64,000 nt of DNA from NCBI GenBank assembly GCA_964344565.1, contig CAYFNT010000002.1, positions 124,001-188,000 of the forward strand. The letters run 5' to 3'. A program made the translations under genes and the position numbers. This document shows positions 1 to 8,010 of this stretch, piece by piece. Position 1 is the stretch's first letter. The number at the start of each line of letters is the position of its first letter. The notes under the pieces were generated by a model that had not been told where the DNA came from, did no database searches, and saw only the letters and a list, made by a program, of their open reading frames with translations. This DNA is from JACNKJ01 sp964344565 (GTDB lineage Bacteria; Krumholzibacteriota; Krumholzibacteriia; JACNKJ01).

Positions 1-1
1 G

Positions 2-1261
2 ATGTGGGATGTCGCGCTTCAGGCCGGAGAGACCTACGTCTTCCGCGAGTACCACCCCTTCTACCCGGTTGCGAGGCTGGACACGGGTCTTTACCTCTTC
101 TCCCCCGGGAACGGGGAGGCCCAGGGAAAGCCCGATGCCGTCGCGGTCTCCGACGACCAGCCCGCGAGTGCCGGCGGGGAGTGGTTCACGCACACCGCCG
201 CCTCGTCGGGCGACCACGGCCTGGCCCTCGTCATGAACAACGAGAGTGACGACAGCTACTCTCTCTGGTGGGGTCCCTATCGGGGACTGGCCCATGGGGA
301 TGCCCACAGCCTCGAGCACGAGGTCATCTTCGGCGGCACGGCGGTCATCGCCAGCGACTGGGTGGTCTGGGGCGCGCGGCCCAACGGGGATCGCCAGGTG
401 GACATGTGGCTCATGAACGATTCCGCCTATACCACATCCTCCGGGTACTCTCTCGGTGTTGACGGGGTCAACTTCATCGTCGCCGACCGGAACCACCTGC
501 CCGACCTGGATGTGCTCTATCCGCGCTTCAGGGTTTCGGGAACGCCGGGACCCAGCGTCTACGCCTATGAGGGCGGAGATGGCGAGTCCATTCCCTTCGG
601 CGATTCCATGGAGACCCTCGAGTTAGAATGGCCGGAAGGCGCGGTCGCCGTGGCCTACGACATCTTCATCAACGGCAGCATCATCATTCCAAGAGAGGTC
701 GTGATCCAGGTCGAGATCCTTTCCGGCGGCATGGACCTCGGTTTGGCGCTTTTCGAGACCGACAACCCCGGCGGCGAGTCGATCCAAACTCTTGCGGATG
801 CCCAGGTCCTCACGGACCTCAACGGACCCGGCGGAACGGAGACCCTGAGCTATACCTCCTACTTCACCGATGACTACGGCGTGGTGATCTTCAATCAGAA
901 CGCGTCGGGAGGCAGCTATCGCATCCGAACCTACGATCCCACCGTCGTGAGCGTCGACGAGGGCGGCGGTCTTCCCACGAAGCTTTCGCTGTCCGTTGAC
1001 CGGAACCCCCTGTCTCGGCGATCCGAGGTCGCCTTCTCGCTCCCGACGGACTCACAGGTCAGCATCCAGGTTTTCGACGTGTCCGGACGCCTGCTAAGGA
1101 CCCTGGCCTCCGGGAACCATCCCGCCGGAAACCATGTCGTGCAATGGAACGGTCAGAGCGAGAATGGCAGTCCGTGCAGCGCCGGCGTCTACTTCATCCG
1201 AATGGATACGGGATCGGAAACGCGCGTCAGCAAGGTGGTCAAGCTCGGCAACGCGCGCTAG
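2..1261 (+). CDS. Secreted protein with FlgD-like C-terminal sorting domain (5'-truncated)
   Basis: The gene is cut by the left edge of the window; the frame is open from base 2, so the true start and any signal peptide lie outside. The visible 419 residues form a beta-rich, Gly/Asp-rich extracellular-type protein with no catalytic motif I recognise. Residues from about 325 to the end match the FlgD-Ig/Por-type C-terminal domain: an FDVSGRLLRTL strand, then VVQWNGQSENG, then GVYFIRMDTG and a basic tail ending VVKLGNAR. In FCB-type bacteria this domain usually directs export or surface anchoring of the passenger. It converges with the next gene, the two stop codons being about 10 bp apart. The passenger function is unknown. 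Confidence 0.75.
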   Translation: MWDVALQAGETYVFREYHPFYPVARLDTGLYLFSPGNGEAQGKPDAVAVSDDQPASAGGEWFTHTAASSGDHGLALVMNNESDDSYSLWWGPYRGLAHGDAHSLEHEVIFGGTAVIASDWVVWGARPNGDRQVDMWLMNDSAYTTSSGYSLGVDGVNFIVADRNHLPDLDVLYPRFRVSGTPGPSVYAYEGGDGESIPFGDSMETLELEWPEGAVAVAYDIFINGSIIIPREVVIQVEILSGGMDLGLALFETDNPGGESIQTLADAQVLTDLNGPGGTETLSYTSYFTDDYGVVIFNQNASGGSYRIRTYDPTVVSVDEGGGLPTKLSLSVDRNPLSRRSEVAFSLPTDSQVSIQVFDVSGRLLRTLASGNHPAGNHVVQWNGQSENGSPCSAGVYFIRMDTGSETRVSKVVKLGNAR

Positions 1262-1271
1262 CGGGCATTCC

Positions 1272-2489
1272 CTACTTCAGGATGAGTGCCTTTTTCAAGC
1301 AGGTAAACTCCGACGAACGGGCGCGGATCAAATAGAGCCCGCTGGGCCGGCTTCCGGAATTCCAACTAAGGGGATACTCTCCCTCGTCGAAACGGCCTTC
1401 GAGCAGGGTCTCCACTCGTCGTCCGTCGGCTGTGAAGACTTCGAGTCGGAGGTCTCGCGACTGGTCCAGGTGCAGTGTGAAGTGGGCTACGGGGTTGGCA
1501 GGATTCGGCCAGATGTTGGTCAGGAAGACCGGCGGGCGCGGCGTCTCGCTCACCCCTGTCCCCAGGCCGTTATTCAGCACATCGAGTGCGCGCACGCTGG
1601 CGTAGGGAATGAAGCCATGCGCGGCGGCGGCCTCCGCGTATTGGTCTATGGCCCCGGCGTCGGTGAGGTATTCCACCGACAGCACGACTCTGTCGTTCGC
1701 CAGATACTCATCGAGCATGGCGAGTCGTTCGAGGTCTGGATTCCATGGATTGTCCTCATCCAGCGGGCCGTAGTGGAAGACGTCCTCCACGCCGATGGCG
1801 TCGATGGCCGCGAAATACTGTTCGGCGAGGGGGCCGGCCACATCGTCTTCCACCACGATGAACTCGCCGTTCTGGGGGATGATCGCCATGTCGTCAGCGT
1901 CACCGTTCAGATAGTCGTGGATGTCGACCACGAACTGCGCCATAAGCGCGTCGGCCTGGGGATTTTCGGGGTTCTCCTCGCTCCAATAGTAGTAGGCGTC
2001 GATGATGTCGAGGTAGACGCCCCGGAATCCCTGGGCGGCGACGCGGTCGAGCCAATTGAAGACGATGGACTGCCAGTCCGGATCCCAGAAACGCACCTTG
2101 AAGTTGCCCGGCCAGTCGGGGTTCTCCGGGCCGAGCCATGCCGGCGGGTTCGTTTCCCAGGACGGATCCCAATAGAAACGGTAGTTCTCGGCCTCGCCGA
2201 TGGACACGTAGGCCACCGGCATCTTTCCGCTATCCTCGATGGCCGCGATCTCGTGGGGCGCCCACTCGCCGGCCTCCGTGCCGTCGGAGGAGTAGTCCAT
2301 GACGATGCAGTCGAAGGTGTCGTTGTTCTGGATCTCGCTGATGGAGATGTCCTGCAGCTGGTAGGCCCAGCTGCGCACTTCGCTCATGTTCGAGGGCGAT
2401 CCCTCGTCGACGTCGGCGAAAGCTACCGATTGGTAGCTCACAAGGCTTGTCACGAACAGCAGTGCCCATCTGGTTTTCATACTACTCAC
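1272..2489 (-). CDS. Secreted GH114-like (TM1410/MJ1477 type) putative glycoside hydrolase with C-terminal sorting domain
   Basis: The 405-residue product has an N-terminal signal peptide (KTRWALLFVTSLVSYQSVAFA). A TIM-barrel domain follows with features of the TM1410/GH114 putative endo-polygalactosaminidase family: CIVMDYSSDG, VAYVSIGEAENYR, WLDRVAAQGFRGVYLDIIDAY with the acidic D-x-x-D pair, and IIPQNGE. Residues from about 325 form a FlgD-like C-terminal domain ending KKALILK. The likely role is hydrolysis of a galactosamine-containing exopolysaccharide outside the cell, a prediction from the family only. The GTG at 2489 is chosen because GGAGG lies 6 nt upstream and the GTG overlaps the TGA of the preceding gene (GTGA). 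An ATG at 2480 is the alternative start. Confidence 0.75.
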   Translation of the reverse strand: MSSMKTRWALLFVTSLVSYQSVAFADVDEGSPSNMSEVRSWAYQLQDISISEIQNNDTFDCIVMDYSSDGTEAGEWAPHEIAAIEDSGKMPVAYVSIGEAENYRFYWDPSWETNPPAWLGPENPDWPGNFKVRFWDPDWQSIVFNWLDRVAAQGFRGVYLDIIDAYYYWSEENPENPQADALMAQFVVDIHDYLNGDADDMAIIPQNGEFIVVEDDVAGPLAEQYFAAIDAIGVEDVFHYGPLDEDNPWNPDLERLAMLDEYLANDRVVLSVEYLTDAGAIDQYAEAAAAHGFIPYASVRALDVLNNGLGTGVSETPRPPVFLTNIWPNPANPVAHFTLHLDQSRDLRLEVFTADGRRVETLLEGRFDEGEYPLSWNSGSRPSGLYLIRARSSEFTCLKKALILK

Positions 2490-2797
2490 CGTCTTCCTCC
2501 AAGAAGGGATGTAGAGACATCCATGGTGGCATAGTTGAGATCCGGGCTCTTCGATTCGAATTTCTCAACCAAGAATGCGGTGTTGATTCTCTGCAAAACA
2601 GATTGCGTCATGTATTCTCTGGAACAGAGAACAAAAACGGCTGTGAGTCCAGGCGGAATCAAATAACTCCCATCAATCGAATCTCCAAAGCCTACAACCC
2701 CCGCAAAACCCGCCAAACAGATTGCGAATGTCTGATATCGCCTTTTCTCATTTTCTGCGATTCGCGCATGAACTCTCTCATATTCCTTCTCAACCAT
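2486..2797 (-). CDS. Small two-helix membrane protein of unknown function
   Basis: About 103 residues. The charged amphipathic N-terminus (EKEYERVHARIAENEKRR) is followed by two hydrophobic stretches (FAICLAGFAGVVGFG and SYLIPPGLTAVFVLC) and a polar C-terminus. I do not recognise a family. The ATG at 2797 is preceded by GGAG at 5 nt; an in-frame GTG at 2803 overlaps that ribosome site and is less likely. The TGA overlaps the GTG of the downstream GH114-like gene, so the two are probably translationally coupled. Base composition of 2500-2960 is clearly more AT-rich than the neighbourhood, which suggests acquired or weakly selected sequence. Confidence 0.6.
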   Translation of the reverse strand: MVEKEYERVHARIAENEKRRYQTFAICLAGFAGVVGFGDSIDGSYLIPPGLTAVFVLCSREYMTQSVLQRINTAFLVEKFESKSPDLNYATMDVSTSLLGGRR

Positions 2798-2845
2798 ATT
2801 CACTCCGATATCCCTTGTATCGCGGTGGATACGCCCGAAGAATTC

Positions 2846-2851
2846 TATAAT
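2846..2851 (+). promoter_or_regulatory. Possible sigma70 -10 element (TATAAT)
   Basis: A perfect TATAAT lies in an AT-rich leader about 105 bp before the quinone-reductase-like gene. It sits inside a near-palindrome, TTCTATAATAGAA, so the minus strand also shows TATTAT. I see no convincing -35 hexamer at 16-18 bp on either strand, so strand and use are uncertain. Confidence 0.3.
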
Positions 2852-2954
2852 AGAAGCAGTGTCTCAATCAAGCTCTCTTCGCAATGCACACTCCACTTCT
2901 CACTGCGATATGAAATCACCTATGCTATCCCCTCGCTCCAAACCCAAGAGAGTC

Positions 2955-3989
2955 ATGATGAAAGCAATCCGCATTCATGAACACGGCGACTACGGCGTTC
3001 TAAAAGTCGAAGAAGTGGCGCGCCCCCAACCCGGCCCCGGCGAGATCCTGCTGGAGATGCGCTACTCCGCGCTGAACCATCTGGATACCTGGGTGCGCCG
3101 CGGCGTGCCGGGCCACGAGTTCCCCCTGCCCATCACACCGGGCTCGGACGGCTCGGGCGTCATCGCGGAACTCGGCGAGGGCGTGGAGGGCTTCGAGATC
3201 GGCGAATCCATCGCCGTCGCGCCTGGATACTCCTGCGGCGACTGTCCCGCCTGCCTCGAAGGAAACGATCACTATTGCCGTCGCTACGGCATCTACGGCG
3301 AATCCACCGACGGCTGCCAGTGCGAGTACTTCGCGCTGCCCGTCTCGAACGCGCTCAAGATTCCCGAGGGACTGTCCCTCGAAGCCGCCGCGGCCATTCC
3401 GCTGGTCTTCCTCACCGCCTGGGAGATGATCGTGGCCAAGGCGCGCATCCGCGAGGGCGACACCGTGCTCGTGCACGCGGCGGGCAGCGGCGTGGGCAGC
3501 GCGGCCATCCAGATCGCGCGACACTTCGGCGCGCGGGTCATTGCCACCGCGGGAAGCGAGGCCAAACTCGAGACCGCCCGCGAACTGGGCGCCCATGAAA
3601 CCGTCGACTACGAGGAAAGCGACTTCGCGAAGGAGGTGCGCCGCATCACCGAGAAGCGCGGCGTGGATATCGTGGTCGAGCACACCGGCGCGGTCACCTT
3701 CCCCGGCAGTCTGCGCAGCCTTGCCGGCGGCGGGCGCATCGTCACCTGCGGCGCCACCAGCGGCGCCGAGATCACGGCGGACCTGCGCCCCATCTTCTTC
3801 AAGAACCTGGCGATCCTCGGCAGCACCATGGGGCGCCGGGACACGCTCCCGGAGATCCTACGCCTGGTTGCAGCGGGCACCTTCCGTGCCGTCATCGACC
3901 GCGTGCTTCCCATGGAAGAGGTCGCCCAGGCCCATCGCGCCATCGCCGAACGCGCCCAGACGGGGAAGGTGCTGCTCAAGATCAACTGA
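2955..3989 (+). CDS. Zinc-binding MDR-family dehydrogenase / NADPH:quinone reductase-like
   Basis: A 344-residue medium-chain dehydrogenase/reductase starting MMKAIRIHEHGDY. The N-terminal GroES-like domain contains LNHLDTWVRRG and PGSDGSGVI, and a structural zinc loop with four cysteines (CGDCPACLEGNDHYC). The Rossmann domain contains VLVHAAGSGVGSAAIQIA, close to the family AxxGxxG signature. MDR enzymes of this type use NAD(P)H to reduce quinones or alpha,beta-unsaturated carbonyls or to oxidise alcohols; the substrate cannot be deduced. Two adjacent ATGs (2955, 2958) follow a weak AAGAGAG. The longer open frame upstream has no signal. The gene stands alone and converges with the cytochrome gene. 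Confidence 0.85.
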   Translation: MMKAIRIHEHGDYGVLKVEEVARPQPGPGEILLEMRYSALNHLDTWVRRGVPGHEFPLPITPGSDGSGVIAELGEGVEGFEIGESIAVAPGYSCGDCPACLEGNDHYCRRYGIYGESTDGCQCEYFALPVSNALKIPEGLSLEAAAAIPLVFLTAWEMIVAKARIREGDTVLVHAAGSGVGSAAIQIARHFGARVIATAGSEAKLETARELGAHETVDYEESDFAKEVRRITEKRGVDIVVEHTGAVTFPGSLRSLAGGGRIVTCGATSGAEITADLRPIFFKNLAILGSTMGRRDTLPEILRLVAAGTFRAVIDRVLPMEEVAQAHRAIAERAQTGKVLLKIN

Positions 3990-4054
3990 TTAGGTCCAGA
4001 TCCGCAGGCCATTCGTGGACTTCGGTCAGTTGAAGTCGCTCTTCGAATAGGCGA

Positions 4055-4070
4055 CTGTACACGTGTACAG
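4055..4070. repeat. 16-bp palindrome CTGTACACGTGTACAG, copy 1
   Basis: A perfect palindrome in the convergent intergenic region between the quinone-reductase-like gene and the cytochrome gene. The same 14-bp core TGTACACGTGTACA recurs at 36373-36386 and 55418-55431. It has no loop, so it is more likely a dimeric-protein site than an RNA hairpin. Confidence 0.8.
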
Positions 4071-4076
4071 CAAAAG

Positions 4077-4118
4077 GCCCTCTGGAAATCAAGCGATATG
4101 GCTTGATTCCCAGAGGGC
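4077..4118 (+). terminator. Long hairpin, probable terminator
   Basis: The 18-nt arms GCCCTCTGGAAATCAAGC (4077-4094) and GCTTGATTCCCAGAGGGC (4101-4118) pair with a single mismatch around a 6-nt loop. A-rich sequence precedes and TTTC follows the stem. It lies downstream of the plus-strand dehydrogenase gene and could serve it; the U-tract is poor. Confidence 0.6.
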
Positions 4119-4151
4119 TTTCAAACAAGTGACTGCATCGAGCTTAGAGAG

Positions 4152-4180
4152 AACCCCCGCCCATTCGGACGGGGGTTTCT
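4152..4180. terminator. Intrinsic terminator (serves cytochrome gene, possibly both directions)
   Basis: AACCCCCG (4152-4159) pairs with CGGGGGTT (4170-4177), followed by TCTT on the plus strand and TTCTCTCT on the minus strand. It lies 34 bp past the cytochrome stop codon. Confidence 0.7.
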
Positions 4181-4184
4181 TGCT

Positions 4185-4213
4185 GCTAGCTGGCAGCGGG
4201 TAGCGGGCAGCTA
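4185..4213. repeat. Degenerate 7-bp repeat array starting at the cytochrome stop codon
   Basis: Read on the minus strand, the TAG of the cytochrome gene is followed directly by CTGCCCGCTACCCGCTGCCA, which has 7-bp periodicity (CCGCTAC/CCGCTGC). It is one of a family of heptamer arrays placed at gene ends in this window. Confidence 0.6.
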
Positions 4214-4753
4214 CTCCGCTTCCGGCACCGGGTGCGCGATTTCCTTCACGCGCTCCTCGTAGTCGAAACCCTTGAAGGTGGGGCTCTCCTCGTTGTGACA
4301 GGCCGTGCAGGTTGCCTCGTCGATGACCGTAAGGCCGAGCGCGGCGCCGTCCTGCTCGCCCGCGTAGATGGCCTTCATGGTCTTCTTCTTGTAGTAGGCG
4401 CTGCCGGCTCCATGGCAGCTCTCGCAGCCCACGCCGTTCTCCGGCAGGATCTTGGCGGCCAGGTCGCCCTCGCCGTGTCCGGTGACGTGGCACTTGAGGC
4501 ACTCGTCCGCTTCCTGCGGATTGTCGATGCCCATCTCGGAGGCGATCTTCGCCGACTCTTCGTTGGCCAGGGTCGCGAAGGCCTGGGCGTGGGGACTCTC
4601 GGACCAAAGGCGGAACTGCTCGCCGGCCGCGGGCTTCTTGTGACACATCTTGCACTTCTTCACGCCCATGTAGCTGATGTCCTCGGCCATGGCCGTGAAC
4701 GCGAAGCCGGCTACGAGCACCAGCGCAGCCAGCATGATGACGGTTTTCTTCAT
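4211..4753 (-). CDS. Periplasmic tetraheme c-type cytochrome (cytochrome c554-like)
   Basis: The 180-residue protein has a clear signal peptide (residues 1-23, ending FTAMA-ED) and four CxxCH haem-binding motifs: C34KMCH38, C85LKCH89, C110ESCH114 and C149TACH153. Spacing and size resemble the cytochrome c554/c' family, which shuttles electrons in the periplasm. Additional histidines (SPHAQAF, TGHGEG, EIAHPVP) could be distal ligands. It starts at an ATG with CTTAGCAGGGAGAGG upstream. It sits immediately downstream of the redox-sensing repressor gene rex on the same strand, 36 bp away, which is consistent with redox-linked expression. The electron donor and acceptor are unknown. Confidence 0.88.
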   Translation of the reverse strand: MKKTVIMLAALVLVAGFAFTAMAEDISYMGVKKCKMCHKKPAAGEQFRLWSESPHAQAFATLANEESAKIASEMGIDNPQEADECLKCHVTGHGEGDLAAKILPENGVGCESCHGAGSAYYKKKTMKAIYAGEQDGAALGLTVIDEATCTACHNEESPTFKGFDYEERVKEIAHPVPEAE

Positions 4754-4789
4754 GATCCTCTCCCTGCTAAGGGTTCTCCTCCTAGACCG

Positions 4790-5455
4790 CTAGAAGAGCT
4801 TGAGCTTCTTGTGCTTGGTGAGCGAGTAGCTCAGACTCTCCAACGCGATCGCCAGATTGACGTTCCTGATATATACGGGCTCGGGCACATCGAGCTTCAC
4901 GGGCGAGAAGTTCAAGATGCCCTCGATACCCGCTTCGACCAATTGGTCCGCCACTTCCTGTCCCGCGTGGGCCGGTACAGTAATGACACCGATTCGGGCT
5001 CCCGAGTCACCAACGATCTCGCCCAATCGGTCCATGCTGTGGACGCTCACGCCCTCCCAGTCCTTGCCCACCTTCGAAAGGTTATGGTCGAAGATAGCAC
5101 AAATATGGAAGCCCTGCCGGTGGAATTCCTCGTATTGAAAGAGAGCGTGGCCGAGATTGCCCGCCCCCACCAGCACGACCTTCCAGCTGCGGTCGATGCC
5201 GAGGATTTTTCCTATGCTCTCCCGCAGGTGATCAACGTTGTACCCCAAGCCGCGGCGGCCGAAACTGCCGAAGCTCGAGAAGTCCTTGCGCACCTGCGCG
5301 CTGGTGATGCCGCAGCGGTCGGCGAGGCGGTCGCTGGATATGGTCTCCTCGCCTTCGCCCTCCACGTCCCCCAGGATCCGATAGTAGTTCGAAAGCCTGC
5401 GTACCGTGGCTTCGCTGACGCCAGCCTTGATATTGCCCGTGCTTTCGTCTCGCAT
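4790..5455 (-). CDS. rex: Redox-sensing transcriptional repressor Rex
   Basis: The 221-residue product matches Rex throughout. The N-terminal winged helix contains ATVRRLSNYYRIL and the hallmark SAQVRKDFSSFGSFGRRGLGY (from about residue 52). The C-terminal Rossmann domain contains VLVGAGNLGHAL (GxGxxG at 97-102) and GVITVPAHAGQEVAD. Rex binds DNA when the NADH/NAD+ ratio is low and releases it when NADH rises, controlling fermentative and respiratory genes. The ATG at 5455 lies 8 bp after the gyrA stop codon, so it is probably cotranscribed with gyrA. A much longer open frame through gyrA in this phase is spurious. Confidence 0.93.
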   Translation of the reverse strand: MRDESTGNIKAGVSEATVRRLSNYYRILGDVEGEGEETISSDRLADRCGITSAQVRKDFSSFGSFGRRGLGYNVDHLRESIGKILGIDRSWKVVLVGAGNLGHALFQYEEFHRQGFHICAIFDHNLSKVGKDWEGVSVHSMDRLGEIVGDSGARIGVITVPAHAGQEVADQLVEAGIEGILNFSPVKLDVPEPVYIRNVNLAIALESLSYSLTKHKKLKLF

Positions 5456-5463
5456 CGGTCTCC

Positions 5464-7914
5464 TTAAGCGGGTTCCACTTCCCCGTTGCCGTTGGCGGAG
5501 ATCAAGGCCACCGATACCACCTGATCCCCGTCGTCCAACTGTACCATTTTGACGCCCTGCGTGTTGCGGCCGATCTGGGAAATCCCTTCCACCGACTGTC
5601 GAATCATGATGCCGCCCCGCGTGATCAGGATGATCTCGTCCTCGGGATGCACGGGGATGGTGGTCACCACGTTGCCGTTGCGCTCGGTGGTCTTGATGTC
5701 GATGACGCCGAGCCCGCCGCGGCCCTTCACCGGATAGTCCTCGAGGTCGGTGCGCTTGCCGTAGCCGTTCTCGGTGACGGTGAGCAGCGAGGTCTCGCCG
5801 CTGAGAACCACCATGGCCACCACCTTCTCGTCGCCTCGGACGCCGACGCCGCGCACGCCGCGGGCGCTTCGGCCCATGGGGCGGATCTGGTCCACCGAGA
5901 AGCGGATGCTCCGGCCGCCGGACTTGGCCAGGAGGATGTCCTCCTTCGCCTCCACCAGCGCGGCGCCGATGAGGAAGTCGCCCTCCTTCATGCCCTGCGC
6001 CACCACGCCGCCGCGACGGCGACGGGCGAAGTCGGACAGGGGAGTGCGCTTGACCTGTCCGCTGGCGGTGGCCATGACCACGAAGAGGCCGGCTTCCTCG
6101 AAGTTCTTCACCGTGACCACGGCCGCGGCCTTCTCGCCGGACTGAAGTCCCAGCAGGTTCACGAAGGCCTTGCCGCGGGCGGTGCGGCCGCCGGCGGGAA
6201 TCTCCCAGACCTTGAGCTGATGCACGCGTCCCAGATTGGTGAAGACGAGAATCGTGTCCACCGCCGAGGCCACTTCCACCTGCTCCACGAAGTCCTCTTC
6301 CTTGGACTTCATGCCTGCCACGCCGCGGCCGCCGCGACGCTGGCGGCGGTAGCTGTCCAGGGGCGTGCGCTTCACGTAACCCTCGTGGGTGATGGTGATG
6401 GCCATCTGCTCGTCGGGGATCAGGTCCTCGGCCTCGAAGTCCTCGAGTCCCGGCGCGATCTCGGTGCGGCGAGTTTCGCTGTAGCGATCCTTGAGTCCGG
6501 CGAGATCCTCGCGGATGATGTTCAGCACCATGTCGCGGTCGGCCAGGATCGCGCGCAGGCGTTCGATGGTCTCCTGCAGTTCCCTGTACTCGGCCTCGAG
6601 CTTCTCGCGCTCCAGGCCGGTGAGCCGCGCCAGACGCATGTCGAGAATGGCCTGGGCCTGCAGCTCGCTCAGGGTGAATCGCTCCATGAGCTGCGCCCGC
6701 GCCTCGTCGGGGTCGGCGCTGGCCTTGATGATCTTCACCACCTCGTCGATGTTCTCGACGGCCACCAGCAGGCCCTGCACGATGTGCGCGCGCTCTTCGG
6801 CCTTCCTCAGCTCGAACTTCGTGCGGCGCACGATGACGTCCTCGCGGTGCTCGAGGAAGGCGTCCATCATGTCTTTCAGGCTGCACTGCTTGGGCTGACC
6901 CTTCACCAGGGCGAGCATGTTCACGCTGAAGCTCTGCTGCAGCTGGGTCATCTTGAAGAGCTGGTTGAGGATGACCTGGCTCTGGGCGTCCTTCTTGAGC
7001 TCCACCACCACGCGCATGCCGTTACGATCGGATTCGTCGCGGATGTCGCGGATGCCGGTGATCTTGCCGTCCTTCACCAGCTCGGCGATCTTCTCGATCA
7101 TGGTGGACTTGTTCACCTGATAGGGAATCTCGCTGATGACGATCCAGTCGCGGCCGCCCTTGGCCTCGGGCTCGATCTCGGCGCGTCCGCGCACGAGGAT
7201 GCGCCCGCGTCCCGTTTCGAAAGCGCGACGAATGCCCTCGGTGCCGTAGATGATGGCGCCCGTGGGAAAGTCGGGGCCCTTGATGAAGGTCATCAGTTCG
7301 CTCACGCTGATCTCGGGCTCATCCATGTAGGCGAGCATGCCGTCGACCAGTTCGGTGAGGTTGTGCGGCGGGATGTTCGTGGCCATACCCACGCCGATGC
7401 CCGTGCTGCCGTTCATGAGCATGTTCGGCACGAGCCCCGGCAGCACCGAAGGCATCTGGCGGCTCTCGTCGTAGTTGGGGACGAAGTCCACCGTCTCCTT
7501 GTCGAGATCGGCGAGCATGTCCGAGGCAACCTGGGTCATGCGGGCTTCGGTGTATCGTTCGGCCGCGGCGTTGTCTCCGTCCACGCTGCCGAAGTTGCCC
7601 TGGCCGTCCACCAGGGGGTAGCGCAGCGAGAAGTCCTGGGCCATGCGAACCATGGTGTCGTACACGGCGGTGGTCCCATGGGGATGATAGTTGCCCGTGG
7701 TGTCGCCGGTGATTTTCGCGCTCTTGCGATAGGGACGCCCGGGCCGCAGTCCCAGGTCGTTCATGGCCGTGAGGATGCGCCGCTGCACGGGCTTGAGCCC
7801 GTCGCGGGCATCGGGAATCGCGCGCGAGATGTTGACCGACATCGAGTAGGCCAGGTATGAGCGTTTCATCTCCTGTTCGATGTCGATGGGGAAAATCTGT
7901 TCGCCGGTGGCCAT
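5464..7914 (-). CDS. gyrA: DNA gyrase subunit A
   Basis: 816 residues. The N-terminal breakage-reunion domain has the quinolone-resistance region HPHGTTAVYDTMVRMAQ and the catalytic tyrosine Tyr121 in AAERYTEARMT. The position equivalent to E. coli Ser83 is Thr82, and the Asp87 equivalent is Asp86. The C-terminal beta-pinwheel carries the GyrA box QRRGGRG at 525-531, which separates gyrase from topoisomerase IV ParC. With GyrB it introduces negative supercoils. There is no long acidic tail; the protein ends GNGEVEPA. It follows gyrB after a 92-bp gap filled by heptamer repeats. Confidence 0.97.
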   Translation of the reverse strand: MATGEQIFPIDIEQEMKRSYLAYSMSVNISRAIPDARDGLKPVQRRILTAMNDLGLRPGRPYRKSAKITGDTTGNYHPHGTTAVYDTMVRMAQDFSLRYPLVDGQGNFGSVDGDNAAAERYTEARMTQVASDMLADLDKETVDFVPNYDESRQMPSVLPGLVPNMLMNGSTGIGVGMATNIPPHNLTELVDGMLAYMDEPEISVSELMTFIKGPDFPTGAIIYGTEGIRRAFETGRGRILVRGRAEIEPEAKGGRDWIVISEIPYQVNKSTMIEKIAELVKDGKITGIRDIRDESDRNGMRVVVELKKDAQSQVILNQLFKMTQLQQSFSVNMLALVKGQPKQCSLKDMMDAFLEHREDVIVRRTKFELRKAEERAHIVQGLLVAVENIDEVVKIIKASADPDEARAQLMERFTLSELQAQAILDMRLARLTGLEREKLEAEYRELQETIERLRAILADRDMVLNIIREDLAGLKDRYSETRRTEIAPGLEDFEAEDLIPDEQMAITITHEGYVKRTPLDSYRRQRRGGRGVAGMKSKEEDFVEQVEVASAVDTILVFTNLGRVHQLKVWEIPAGGRTARGKAFVNLLGLQSGEKAAAVVTVKNFEEAGLFVVMATASGQVKRTPLSDFARRRRGGVVAQGMKEGDFLIGAALVEAKEDILLAKSGGRSIRFSVDQIRPMGRSARGVRGVGVRGDEKVVAMVVLSGETSLLTVTENGYGKRTDLEDYPVKGRGGLGVIDIKTTERNGNVVTTIPVHPEDEIILITRGGIMIRQSVEGISQIGRNTQGVKMVQLDDGDQVVSVALISANGNGEVEPA

Positions 7915-7930
7915 GGTGTCCCTTCGGGAA

Positions 7931-8010
7931 AGTCTCCAGTCCCCAGTCTCCAGTCTCCAGAAGCAGAACCATCTCAGGCTGGCGACTGGCGTCTGGCGAC
8001 TGGCGACTAG
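7931..8010. repeat. Inverted heptamer arrays between gyrB and gyrA
   Basis: The left arm 7931-7960 consists of AGTCTCC/AGTCCCC units. The right arm 7979-8010 consists of GGCGACT units, which are the reverse complement of AGTCGCC. The arms face each other around an 18-bp spacer. On the coding strand the array begins within the gyrB TAG stop codon (TAG-TCGCCAGTCGCC). Confidence 0.75.

Noticed and set aside
2447..2980. A 177-codon plus-strand frame over the AT-rich region
   Set aside because: Its product has no signal, domain or ribosome site, whereas the minus-strand frame there encodes a coupled membrane protein with a good ribosome site.
4055..4070. Additional parS site
   Set aside because: The palindrome shares the CACGTG centre with parS but its arms (TGTA/TACA) differ from TGTTT/AAACA, so ParB binding is not expected.
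4790..6886. A 698-codon frame joining Rex to sequence inside gyrA
   Set aside because: The first two thirds are low-complexity Arg/Gly/His shadow of gyrA; Rex has its own ATG at 5455 and normal length.
5647..7860. A 737-codon plus-strand frame opposite gyrA, and similar long antisense frames opposite gyrB, dnaA, ftcD and the DnaE-family gene
   Set aside because: Their His/Leu/Val/Gly-rich composition is the usual antisense artefact of GC-rich genes; the opposite strands encode recognised families.
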